This document shows, piece after piece, positions 1-10,605 of a DNA stretch of 64,000 bases. Each line of letters starts with the position of its first letter. The stretch's first letter is position 1. The notes under the pieces were generated by a model. That model was not told the DNA's origin and did not search any database. It saw nothing but the letters and a program-made list of their open reading frames with translations. Source of the stretch: Salminus brasiliensis (taxonomy: Eukaryota; Chordata; Actinopteri; Characiformes; Bryconidae). The stretch lies in assembly GCF_030463535.1 (NCBI RefSeq), contig NC_132878.1, positions 25,829,925-25,893,924 of the forward strand, given 5' to 3'. Made by a program: the position numbers and the translations under genes.

Positions 1-475
1 GAGAGTCTTAGTCTCAGAATGTTCAGCAGAGAGTCTCAGACAGTTCCGCAGAGAGTCTCAGAATGTTCAGCAGAGAGTCTCAGAATGTTCAGCAGAGAGT
101 CTCAGACAGTTCAGCAGAGTCTCAGAATGTTCAGCAGAGAGTCTCAGACAGTTCAGCAGAGTCTCAGAATGTTCAGCAGAGAGTCTCAGAATGTTCAGCA
201 GAGAGTCTTAGTCTCAGAATGTTCCGCAGAGAGTCTCAGAATGTTCCGCAGAGAGTCTCAGACAGTTCAGCAGAGTCTCAGAATGTTCAGCAGAGAGTCT
301 CAGAATGTTCAGCAGAGAGTCTTAGTCTCAGAATGTTCCGCAGAGAGTCTCAGAATGTTCCGCAGAGAGTCTCAGACAGTTCAGCAGAGAGTCTTAGTCT
401 CAGAATGTTCAGCAGAGAGGCTCAGACTCAGAATGTTTAGCAGAGAGGCTCAGACTCAGAATGTTTAGCAGAGAG
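1..475. repeat. Minisatellite, 20-22 bp unit
   Basis: Tandem copies of a unit close to GTTCAGCAGAGAGTCTCA with AAT or ACA variants, running from the window edge to about 475. Some copies have an added CTTAGTCTCA. The apparent reading frames (RESQTVQQSLRMFS-type) are a by-product of the repeat. The left edge is cut by the window. Confidence 0.9.
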
Positions 476-914
476 GCTCAGGCAGCACATATCTGAAGCT
501 ACAATGGTAATTTAGCTAACAGCGGATACTAATATGGTTTTCAACACTTTCATACTGATGAGTATAAAAATGGTGAGATGCTGCTGCCACAGTTTATCAA
601 AGTGACATACCTTTGTCCACGTTTATAGATGCGAACATTCTAGTTTCCATGGTAACTGATGCTGGAAATGCTTCCACTAATTTTTTAGCCATGTAAGTAT
701 CACAGCTCCAGTGTAAAACACAAGAAGCAAACTACTGACACCAAACCTGACTTAGCTGGTTGAATCCAATTGGTGTAAAGGGAGGAAAACTGCATACATT
801 GAACTGCTATACTGTAAGTACTGTAAGTACTGTTACGTGTGTGTGCATGTATGAATATGTGCAAGCGAAGGCAGTTTTCATGCAAACATAAAATCAGTGT
901 ATTTTGTTTCTGTA

Positions 915-975
915 TCAATCACATTCCCCATCAGGGGTCAATAAAGTGGATGGATGGATGGATGGATGGATAGAT
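915..975 (+). mobile_element. Truncated retroelement 3' end with (ATGG)n tail
   Basis: CATTCCCCATCAGGGGTCAA followed by TAAAGT and ATGG repeats. A second copy of the same block is at 2900-2950. A conserved segment ending in short tandem repeats is typical of fish non-LTR elements; the family was not established. Confidence 0.5.
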
Positions 976-1562
976 GGACAGACTATAAAAGAAGTTTGTT
1001 GGCGTCGAGGCAACTATGTGGTGATTTAGCCATGCTGTTAGCACAGTGCTAACTGGTGGTGTTTAACCTTCCATTACTTGTTAGCTACATTAGCCACATG
1101 GCTCCAGTGTAAAACTAACAAAGCAAACTTTAGACAGCAGCCATGTCCTGGGCTGATTGACTGCACGTGGAGTAAAAGGGGGGTTAAACTGCGTAAATGT
1201 ACATTTTTGAGCAGCTGAGAGTAAAAGGAGACTCAGGAATGAAGTGAAGAGAAAATGAGGTGAACAGGAGCTGAAGGTGGAGGTGCTGCAGGGGGCCCCC
1301 CATAGACGAGGGGCCGCACTTCTCCGAAGCGACAGATGTGAGATGAAAGAGGGAAGGAGGGAGTCTGCGGGGAGGGAGGCAAGAAAAGGAGAGGTCAGGG
1401 GGTCACCACTGAAACAGAGTGCGAGGAGGAAAACGATCGATAGAGCCGTTCCTTTCTCCTCTCCTCCACCACTAATCCCTCGCTCTTTTGTCACCACGGC
1501 AGGTGACGGCTGGCAAGTCCGTGTTTGGCAGTGGACAGACAAACACGTCAGAAACACGCGTG

Positions 1563-1588
1563 CACACACACACACACACACACACACA
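1563..1588. repeat. (CA)n microsatellite
   Basis: Thirteen CA units. The surrounding 976-1769 stretch holds no gene that I can support; open frames there lack any recognisable domain. Confidence 0.9.
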
Positions 1589-1769
1589 TGATGACCTATC
1601 TAAATTAAACACCCACATATTCTTCTATGACCTTTGTTTGCAACGGCGTCATTAAATGAAAATTCTTCAGTTTGGTGTTTTTTTGTACTTTGCGCTGTTG
1701 CACTGTGCGTATGTGTTTGTGGGTGGGTGTATACACAATATGTGGGTGTGTTTTTTGAGTAAACATTAC

Positions 1770-2284
1770 AGTTACATTTACATTTAAGGCATTTAGCAGA
1801 CGCTCTTGTCCAGAGTGCTTTGCTATTTACCCAAGAAAAACCTCAGCTAGTTTGAATAGACAAAAAATTCAAAGATACCTCTAAGCTTAGACATTACTAA
1901 ACACAAGTCAATAAGAAGACCATAGTACTCTGCTAATCGCCCAAGTACTCTCGGAAGAGGTGCATTTGAAGACAGCAAGCGACTCTGCCGTTCGGATGGC
2001 GGGTCGAGCCGAGCCGTACTTGAAGCTCGAAGGGCTCTTGGTGCGGATCGGCTTTTGACCATTGCCATCAATAATGTAGGGACTGGTCCAGTCTTGGCTT
2101 TGTAGGCCAGTGTCAAGGTTTTAAATCTGATGCGGGAAGCAGCTACAGGAAGCCAATGAAGAGAACGCAGCAGTGGAGTGACATGGCTGAATTTAGAAAC
2201 ATTGAAGACGACTCGTGTCGCAGCATTCTGGATCAGTTGCAGGGGCCTGATGGTGCGTAAAGGGAGACCAGTTGCAGTAGTCAA
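1770..2284 (-). mobile_element. LINE (non-LTR retrotransposon) 3' fragment
   Basis: Minus-strand translation from about 2260 gives LQLIQNAATRVVFNVSKFSH, then a VTPLLRSLHWLPVAASRIRF block, a signature of the C-terminal end of fish LINE reverse-transcriptase polyproteins. The minus-strand 3' end is a CTCTGGACAAGAGCGTCTGC/TAAATG tail (1775-1835). The copy is 5' truncated, as is usual for LINEs. Confidence 0.8.
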
Positions 2285-2768
2285 GTCTTAGGTCCATAAG
2301 TATTAGGACATCACAGTACATTTGTACATCCCAGAGGTGGTGCTGAACAGTACAGATGAATAATGACCCAAATCATAACCTGATAGCAACCCAGGAGCTT
2401 CTTAAGTCAAAGAAACTGAATGTTCTTAGATGGCAGAGTCAGTCACTTGACCTCAACCCAACTGAGCACTGTTTAACTTTTACTGAAGACAAAACTGTCT
2501 GGCAGAAAGATCCACAAAACAAGCAGCAACTGATAGGGGCCATTTACTGACTGTAAAGGATGTATTTTCAAGTTTCCAAGTATTATGTTTATAATCATGT
2601 TAGTTTGTCCAAATACTTTTGAGTCTGTAAAAAATGGGGGCCTATGTAAAAATAGATGTCAGTGCAATGTTTTGGTTAAAGTCTCTTTAACAAAAATAGG
2701 CAGAACATGTGCTCAGACGAAACTACACAAATTGTGTCACTGTCAAAATACTTATGGACCTGACCTAA
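2284..2768 (+). mobile_element. Tc1/mariner transposon relic
   Basis: Imperfect terminal inverted repeats share AGGTCCATAAGTATT (left about 2289-2305, right about 2745-2765 in inverse). Internal translation from 2356 reads NNDPNHNLIATQELL and then QSLDLNPTEH, matching the DPNH and SPDLNPIE blocks around the DDE catalytic core. The coding part is short and degenerate, so it is inactive. Confidence 0.75.
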
Positions 2769-2899
2769 ATCCTATCACAGGAATCCCATTCCATTTACAC
2801 TTGTATTAAATGTGGATGAGATCGGTCTTTGACCACCTCCCAATATGGTCTGGGTGAGCCGATCGTATGATCGTTCATGATCAATGAATATGTTCCTTA

Positions 2900-2955
2900 C
2901 ATTCCCCATCAGGGATCAATAAAGTAGATGGATGGATGGATGGATAGATGGACAG
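2900..2955 (+). mobile_element. Second truncated retroelement 3' end with (ATGG)n tail
   Basis: Same block as at 915-975 (CATTCCCCATCAGGGATCAA, then TAAAGTAG and ATGG repeats), followed by GACA/GATA repeats. Confidence 0.5.
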
Positions 2956-2984
2956 ACAGACAGAGAGATAGATAGATATATACT

Positions 2985-3215
2985 ATATATCCAAATGTTT
3001 ATGGACACCCCTGCTAATGAATGCATTCAGCAACACACACAGCTTGTCTGGCCCCTATAGAGAAGTACTGGCAATAGGATGGGAGTCTGGAACAGATGCA
3101 TGAACCTACTGGAGGCAGGAGGAGAGTGAGAACACACCAGGCTCCTCACAGACAGTGACCAGGGTGGCAATCCATACCACCACGCCTACCCCCTAAATAA
3201 GGTGTTTCTGATAAA
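2985..3215 (+). mobile_element. Mariner-type MITE fragment
   Basis: Starts with ATATCCAAATGTTTATGGAC, the terminal motif also seen near 29005-29030 (inverse) and 30577. The right end is not clear. Confidence 0.45.
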
Positions 3216-4185
3216 ATGGTCAATCAATGTGAGTATTTAATATGGCGTCTTCGCAATTTTGCTGTGCACCAGCTGTGTCATTAAGAAGTGGTTCAGAGGT
3301 GGTTTGAGTGCTGGGTTTTGTCTGATTAAGTCAAGGGGGGGTTACTTCAGGTAATTCAGGTAACTGTCAGCTGGGTAGAAGATTCCCATGGTCACATTTA
3401 AAGAGTTTATGAATTACAGCGCAGGTGCACAGAAAAGGTTTGGGGGGGGGGGGGGGGGGGGGGTGAAGTGATTCATTGCAGTGTTTAAGAATTAAAGAGC
3501 AGGTGCAGTGATAGTTAAAGGAAAAGGGTATTGCACAGTTTCCCTCATGCCCCAGATGTAGTCGATTAGCCAAGATGTGCTTGGTGTCCACATTTTTCTT
3601 CTTGAGCTGTGAGGCTAATGTTGCTAATGGACAATAGAAGTCACCGTGAATACATGTCCACACTCAACCTGCTCTAACTGCATTCAGGTGCTCATTAAAG
3701 CTGGTGCAGACATGTTTTTGTGGCATTCGGTACACAGGGACTTACTCTAAACTGTAAAAATTGACAAAACCTCATGTAGCTGAATGCTGGGGAGACACTT
3801 TGCAGGCAAAGTTGAAGGTTTGCTCAGCGATGGCGTGTCCTAAAGCATATCAGTGGGATTTGGGGCACTTTCATGAAGAGTAGAATGTGCCTGTAAAAGA
3901 TGGGCTTCAATCTGTGACTGTAAACCTACCAGTTGCATCCATACGGTGCTCCTGATAAAATGGCCCCTGAGGGTAAGTAATTAATGTGGTGCTTTTTGGA
4001 AGCCCCAGATGTATGAATTATAAAGGACAGCACATAGTTGTTTACCCCCCTAGACTCTGTAGCTTCTATCCTTCTACACTTTCTACACGTTCTTTATAAC
4101 CACATCACATCACGTCATAATTAACAGCAGTTGTATAGATTTACATTTGTTTCTGCATAAGGATTAATAACTGAATAATAAACCT
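3216..4185. other. Intergenic stretch with a poly(G) tract
   Basis: No gene or recognisable element, apart from a 22-nt G run at 3442-3463 and two short isolated pieces of the TAAAGTGGCC-type motif found in the neighbouring minisatellite. Confidence 0.6.
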
Positions 4186-4735
4186 AGGGTTTCTAATAAA
4201 GTGGCCAGTGAGTAGAGGCCATTGGTTAGACATTGACATGACACATTGACACATTGACCAGCACAAAGCAGGGTTTCTAATAAAGTGGCCAGTGAGTGAA
4301 AGCACAAGATTGGTGTTTCTTATAAAGTGGCCAGTAAGTAAAGGCACCAAGGTAGGTGTTTCTAATAAAATGGCCAGTGAATGGAACCACAATGTAGATG
4401 TTTGTAATAAAGTGGCCAATTACTGGAAGTGAGTGGAAGAACAGTATGGCTATTTCTAATAAAATGGCCAGTTAGTGAAAGAAAAAGGCCAGTGTTTCTA
4501 ATAAAGTGGCCAATTAGTGGAAGCACAAGGCAGGGTTTCTAATAAAGTGGCCAATGAGTGGATGCATCAAGGCAGGTGTCTCTAATAAATTGACCAATTA
4601 CAAAAGCACAAGGCAGGGTTTCTAATAAAGTGGCCAGTGAGTGGAAGCACAAGGTTGATGTGTCTCAAAAAAAAGGGGCCAGTATTTGGAACCACAAAGA
4701 GGGTATTTCCAATAAAGTGGCCAGTCGGTTTTTAT
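4186..4735. repeat. AATAAA-containing minisatellite, array A (about 40-44 bp unit)
   Basis: About a dozen diverged copies of a unit that reads TTTCTAATAAAGTGGCCAGT, then a GAGTGGAAGCACAAGG-like spacer. The same unit forms arrays at 7215-7500 and 32815-33606. Every unit holds an AATAAA on the plus strand. Confidence 0.9.
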
Positions 4736-5149
4736 TACTGCTTCCGAAAGTATCAGTGAAGATATGAGTACAAATGAACATACAGCACAGCGAGAGTGTG
4801 TGTGTTAGAAAGAAACATTGACCTCTCCGAACTGGAGTGTGTGTGTGTGTGTGTGTGTGTGTGGTTTGTCTAGCATAAAGGATGATAAATGGTGGATACA
4901 TTACAGACACTGGAGTGAGCAGACTGAAACACAATGCAGGAGGCCTCTAACCAGACAGAATGGCCAGCTGCTATGGCACACGCACACTTCCCCCAACCAT
5001 GATTCTGCATCAGGACACACCCCCACACACATACAGTTGAATGCAGAAGTTGAGCCCCCCTCAAATGACACATTACTCACTTAGAAAATCAACACTAAGA
5101 AATAAGTGAACAGATATTATACAGGACACCTAAAAAGGGCATGGTCAGT

Positions 5150-5845
5150 CATATCACAGAGGTGGGTCAGTGTGGTGTTAGGCGTCTTGCCCAAGGACTC
5201 TTATGGCTATGTTCAGACTGCAAGCAAATCAGACATGTTTCTCAAATCAGATCTGGTGAGATGACTGTCCGCACTGTTATTTGCATGGGATCAGACTGAA
5301 TCCGTGTGTCTGGACATCACAGACCTCTGTATCGGTTGTTGTGCTAACAATGTGGGCATCAAAGTCCTCATAGACAAGTCTGTTCACCCGACAACCGTCT
5401 TTCCAATGCCGCCAGGCAGTTACTTTCAGTAACACAAGGCCATGCTCCTATTTCTAGGAATGGGGAGAGGCCAAAATACTGGAAACTGAAGATCAGATTA
5501 ACTTTTGAAAACAGATTTTAAATCACTGATAAAAACCAAATGACAAACAAGTTTGTAGCACTTTGTTTATTAATGCATGATTTTTCCAGCTTGATCTGAC
5601 TACTGCGCAAAGAAACAGATTTCATGAAAGCAGATTTCATGTGGTTTTTGGTCGTCCAGACCATCACAAATCATTTTGGATACAGTCTAGATATGCCAAA
5701 ACATCAGATTTTGCCTGACAGTCTGTACATAGATACATTGGTATAGCACAGCCTGGTCACTCAGACCAGAATTCAAAGTCCCCCAAGAGGTGCGGTAGCT
5801 CACCGGTAGGTAGTAGTGTTGTTCATTGTCCCACACCAACTATCG
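5150..5845 (-). mobile_element. SINE split by a MITE insertion
   Basis: The left part (5155-5206, CAGAGGTGGG... CTTGCCCAAGGACTCTTATG) and the right part (5760-5845, GGTAGCTCAC and CCACACCAAC) match consecutive parts of the intact SINE at 12915-13145. The stretch between is foreign to that SINE. Confidence 0.65.
5206..5731. mobile_element. MITE with about 30 bp terminal inverted repeats
   Basis: The left end CTATGTTCAGACTGCAAGCA and the inverse of the right end CTATGTACAGACTGTCAGGC are imperfect terminal repeats. They continue into TCAGACAT and TCTGATGT. The length is about 525 bp without a coding region. A target duplication is not clear (TCTTATGG against TACATTGG, 4 of 8), so the superfamily, perhaps hAT, is unproven. 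Confidence 0.65.
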
Positions 5846-6248
5846 TGTTCTCTGTAGAGGAAGTGACTTAGTTACATCAACAGATCATGTCATTAAACCT
5901 TGGATGCCAAAGTGTTTGCAACTGTACATGAGCAGGCAAACGTCTGAGCGCACTACTGCTGCATTCCTTTCTAATGTAGTATTGATTTTTTTAATGCAAA
6001 CAATTCAGTTGTCATTTGTCTGAAAATGTCTGAACAAGAGCCTCAGTGGAAGAGATCAGAATCACAACATATCTGACCTTTCTGTCCAGAGGTCTTAACA
6101 TGGTCAGAGTCTCTCATTCACTTCCATCTGATTTAGTTATTTTTTTTCAGAATTTTATTTTATTATAATTGTATTATTTAAATGAAAAGACAGAGTCCAG
6201 AAAAGTCCATTTTAACATGATCTTAAACTTCTGGACTCTCTGCACTGT

Positions 6249-6251
<3 letters not shown>

Positions 6252-6309
<58 letters not shown>
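6252..6309. repeat. (CA)n microsatellite
   Basis: Nearly 60 bp of CA. Further short CA runs occur at 6402-6416 and 6597-6622. Confidence 0.9.
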
Positions 6310-6314
<5 letters not shown>

Positions 6315-6754
6315 ACACGCACGTGTAGAAGCAGACCTAAGTGGGACGGGCCATTCTGCTCATTGTGTTTTTAACCCCGGTCTGCTGGCACATGCTGTCT
6401 CACACACACACACACAGGCAGCTGTTTAAGCACAGTTCACTCCAAAGGGGCTGAAGAACAATGAGTTCTGACTAGTAATGATCTTCACACACACACAGAC
6501 GTAAGAAGAGGCGCAGTAGGGAGCACATATCTGAAGGATTAAATTACACACGCTCAACATGCATGCATCAAGACTGAGTGACAAAGGAATATGTCTCACA
6601 CACACACACACACACACACACATACCACTTTAACATGTTATGTGATTCTTTGTGCTTCTCGTTCATACACACTCATAAACAGCCCCATTCCTGATACTCA
6701 GCTGAATGGAAAGCTAACGTGTGGTACATAGCTAAAAGAAATAAGCTATATACA

Positions 6755-7190
6755 CAAGGTGGACAAAAGTATTGAGACGCCTGCTAATTTATTGTCATTG
6801 TCTTTTTTTGTTAAAAAAGAGTTTATCCTGCTTTTGCTGGAGTAACTGTCTCTACTGGCCAGGAAAGACTTTCTACTAGATTTTGGAGCATTGTTGTAAG
6901 GATTTGATTGTATTCAGGGATGATCACCACCCCCTGTCATTCCTAATGCCCCAACTCATGCCAAAAGTATTGGATGGCACACCATCATTCCAGACATCAC
7001 AGTTCCATTGCTCAATGCACACATCACCAGTGGACGGTTTCAGAGCAACTCTGGACTGGATGTTTTGGTTGGTTGACCTACTTTCCATCGAGCACTGATA
7101 TGAACGGATAAGAACGGACCAACGCCCAAATAATGTCTGGTCAGCAGCAGTCCTGTGGAATTAAGTGGAGCAATGGGGGGCTGATAAACA
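6755..7190 (+). mobile_element. Mariner-type MITE copy
   Basis: Shares GACTTTCTACTAGATT and GGAGCATTG, AGGATTTGATTGT with the element at 28620-29030, and has a terminal GTGGACAAAAGTATTGAGAC. No transposase is left. Confidence 0.55.
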
Positions 7191-7214
7191 GTGCAGATGA
7201 TTTGTAGTCTATAG

Positions 7215-7500
7215 CTAGAAGGTGATGTTTCTAATAAAGTGTTCAGTGAGCGGAACTACAAGACCGGAGATTCCAATATAGTGGCCAGTCAGTGGAAGTG
7301 CAAGGTAGGTGTTTCAAATGAAGTGGCCACAGAGTAAAACTACAAGGTAGATGTTTCTAATAAAATGGCCAGTGAGTAAAACTAAAAGGTAGGAGTTTCT
7401 AATGAAGTGGAAGTACAAGATGATTCCTATAAAGAGGCCAGTGAATGTTTTTTAATAAAGTGGACAGTGAGCAGGAGTGCAGGGTAGAGGTTTCTAATTA
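7215..7500. repeat. AATAAA-containing minisatellite, array B
   Basis: Six to seven diverged copies of the unit seen at 4186-4735 (TTTCTAATAAAATGGCCAGT type). Confidence 0.85.
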
Positions 7501-8359
7501 AAGGGACAGTGGGTGTAGAGAGCTCACTGTGGCCTAAGAGCTCTACTGCCTTCTAGTGGACACAAGAGTAAGTTGGTGTATTTGTGTAAATGTAATTATG
7601 TAAATAGAATTCATTATGCAAGTATATACTTGTGTAAATATATGAACGTAATACCAGAAGTGGTACTGCAAAATTAATTAAAGAGAAAAAAGACTTCTAA
7701 TGGTTACGTTCAAGAAAATGACACAGGAATCCATATTATTATCAAATTGTGACATTTTATTTACATATTTAACAATCCTATAACCTGTGATTTTACTAAT
7801 TATGATACAAAAACAAACAAACAAATATCCATTTACAAAAAGAAACACTTCTCCTCAGTCAATAAAACAGCTGTAAGTTGAACATGCCGGGGTTTGAAAG
7901 TTTATATTACGGACATAAAGAAAACACAAGGTTGTGAATAAAAAAAAAATGGTGTCCATAAACATCTGCAGCCGGACACAGCACATTCTCATGATTCACT
8001 GTAGGAGCATCTGCCTCATTATAGTCCTGATTCCAGCCATTACGGTTTCCACAACCACGCTATAGGCCAGAGTAGATCCTGAAGGGTTAGAGGCAGACTG
8101 AAGAATCTGACTAACAGTTTCTCCTTGTACCTTAACTGTACTGGATCGGACAGGATCGAGACATGTCTGATGTCTGGGGTTTGCTTGTTTGCTCTTGCAC
8201 TGGCGGTGTGAGTCTAATGCAGCGAACAAGAAATTAGAATTGCAATTAGCAATGGCTGAGTAAATAACCCCCTCCATAACCCACCCCCCTCACAGGTTAA
8301 ATTTAATAAATTAAGTAGTAATTGTGTGTTGAAAAGTGCCAAAGTGTAGCTCTGTAGAT

Positions 8360-8440
8360 GATGCAAACCTATTTACACTAAGAACAATAACCCTATTTTA
8401 CCAGGGGTGCACAAACATTTGCATATGACTGTATATGGAA
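8360..8440 (-). mobile_element. Tc1-type MITE end
   Basis: GGGGTGCACAAACATTTGCA resembles the inverse of the GCAAAAGTTTGGGCACCC-type ends seen near 18306 and 60549. The other end was not assigned; 7920-7970 carries a related CCATAAACATCTGC motif. Confidence 0.35.
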
Positions 8441-8775
8441 AAAACAACCACTACATACAGACACAGTAATTAATACACCACTGCCCTCTACTGGATACAA
8501 TGTGGACTGCAGTACTGAACATATTTAAAATTGTGGTTATTAAAAATTATGAAATAAAAATACTGTTCCTGGTTTTAAGGCTGGTTTGGAGAATGAGCAT
8601 TTTGGTGATCGCTTAGAAACACAGCCCTGTATTTAAAGACTGGTATTTAAAATGCTGTTTGGGACAGACCTGGCTGAAAACTGACAAAAATATGAGGCTA
8701 CGTAACTGGAAACAGAGCAGTGTGCCACACAGTCTCAGAAACCAGGCAAACAAGCTTAAACCATAAACAACAAAC

Positions 8776-9402
8776 TAGAGCTGGGCGATATGGAAACATT
8801 TGATATCACAATATTTAAAGACATTTTTTTAAGCTGTGGCTCAGCGGTTAGAGCGCCGGGCTATCGATAACAGGGTTGTGGGTTCGATTCCCGGGCAGTG
8901 GCAAGCAGCCACTGTTGGGCCCTTGAGCAAGGCCCTTTACCCTCTCTGCTCCCCGGGCGCTGGAGTTGGCTGCCCACCGCTCTGGGTGTGTGTACTCACT
9001 GCCCCTAGTGCTCTAGTGTGTGTGTGTTCACTACCACAGATGGGTTAAATGCGGAGGACACATTTTGCTGTACAGTGACAAATACGTGCACCTTTACCTT
9101 TTTTTACCTTTATTTATTGCAATATTTTGTCATGTAAACAAAATACACCAACAGCGTAAAAATCTTTAAAACTGCTATCCAAATACTCTCCCATACAGAG
9201 TACTGTGATTTTTACTCAAAATATGCTTCACTCTCTTGAATTAAATAAGACTGATTACACTCATTGTAATGAAATGTGCAGTTAATCAGTGCTCTTTAAG
9301 CACAGCTAATATCCACGATATACTCATAAAAGCATATTGTGTTCCACCATAACAAAATTTATCACGATACGATAAAATATTGTTCTATTGCCCAGCTCTA
9401 CA
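8776..9402. mobile_element. MITE with TAGAGCTGGGC inverted repeats, carrying a nested SINE
   Basis: The left end TAGAGCTGGGCGATATGG and the inverse of the right end TAGAGCTGGGCAATAGAAC are terminal inverted repeats. Both flanks of the inner SINE are AT-rich (ATATCACAATATTT, and inversely TATCGTGATAAA), as expected of this class of fish MITE. Confidence 0.65.
8832..9100 (+). mobile_element. tRNA-derived SINE, full length
   Basis: Polymerase III box A (TGGCTCAGCGGTTAGAGCG) and box B (GGGTTCGATTCCC) lie about 38 bp apart. A core follows (CCCTTGAGCAAGGCCCTTTA, GGCTGCCCACCGCTCTGGG), then GCGGAGGACACATTTTGCTG and an ACCTTT-repeat tail. Partial relatives: 34441-34620, 48430-48755 and 63577-63710. 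Confidence 0.85.
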
Positions 9403-10605
9403 ACTAACACACCTTGGCTGATTGACCATATCCGGCTACCACTTTCCCTCACTAAACAGGTTTGAGTATGTACACTAAATACCCTTCATCTGTGCAAAAA
9501 CACCACCCTTAAACAGTTTTTATGACGACTGGTGTAACAGTAGACTCTGTCCTGCATTCGAGTGTTCGTCAGGAAGTCTGGGGTCAAACAAAGACGCTCT
9601 TTATGACACATATGGCAAAATTTCACAAAAGAGCAGCAAAGAAGACTTTTTCAGTTCCTCTGAGCGCGGATAGCGTATAGAATACACTATTCCACTATTC
9701 ATATGGCAGCAGAGGAAGTTGGAGTGATACTCATTCTTATCATGATCTCAATACATTGACACTTCTGGGTCCTGATTGGTCGCAGCTAACAGCAATATCA
9801 TAAGTTGAACTCTGCTGTAGCCGTTATTTCATAAAATCGTTGCTCTGAACAGAGCCGACCGGACTGGAGCCAGAAACAACTGACCTCAAGCAGCTGTTGT
9901 GTGTTAGTGGTAGTGAAGGAAAGCATTTGTTATTTGAACTGAAGTGTTTAGAGACCTAAAAAACTAAATTCATAAAAGATTATTTAAATTATTCTTGATA
10001 AAGCATTTTCTATTACTATGGCGATTAATCGTGGCAGCCTTAATTGCCACAACACGTAAACACATTTTCATAATACATGATTACGGTATTTTGTTTTTCT
10101 TAGGTTTGACAAGCTGAAACCAGCAGATCCCAAACACACACACACACACACACAAACCTAAATCCAGTTTAACAGGCTTGATTACACCCTCTTTGTAATT
10201 TAACATGCAGTTCTTCAGTGTTCCGGGTGTACTGACTATATTCATATGTTCAGAAAAGCAAAGTGTGATGTCTTTCACCACAATACCCATCAAATATCAT
10301 CATACTGCCCTCCTCTACCCCGCAGCTCCAGTTTAAAAACGAAGAAGCAAACCTCAGACACCATTACAATGTCTTGGTTGGTCCACCACATGTGGTTTAA
10401 GGGGTTGGGGTGAAGGTGAATGTTTGATTCTTCCTCAAACGACTCCTTTAAAGACACAGCGGTTTATCTACAGCAGCACAGTCTTTCCTTTCTTCTGCTT
10501 CCCCAACTAGAGTGCCCTCCTGCCATAAGGTCGTCACAACGTAACCGACAGCATTTCAATCTGGAGACACAACGTTCTCTCCGAAAGGCCGGTTAATCCT
10601 TATTC
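9403..10605. other. Gene-free stretch 3' of the Myb/SANT-like gene
   Basis: Contains a CA run at 10134-10153 and presumably the 3'UTR of the Myb/SANT-like gene at its right end. I could not place a poly(A) signal confidently. Confidence 0.4.

Noticed and set aside
19-468. 149- and 125-codon open frames with RESQTVQQ-type repeats
   Set aside because: They exist in several frames of one 20-22 bp minisatellite and show no domain; a by-product of the repeat.
8832-8900. Possible genuine tRNA gene
   Set aside because: A and B boxes are present, but the sequence continues into a SINE core and an ACCTTT tail, and related SINE copies with the same core occur elsewhere in the window.
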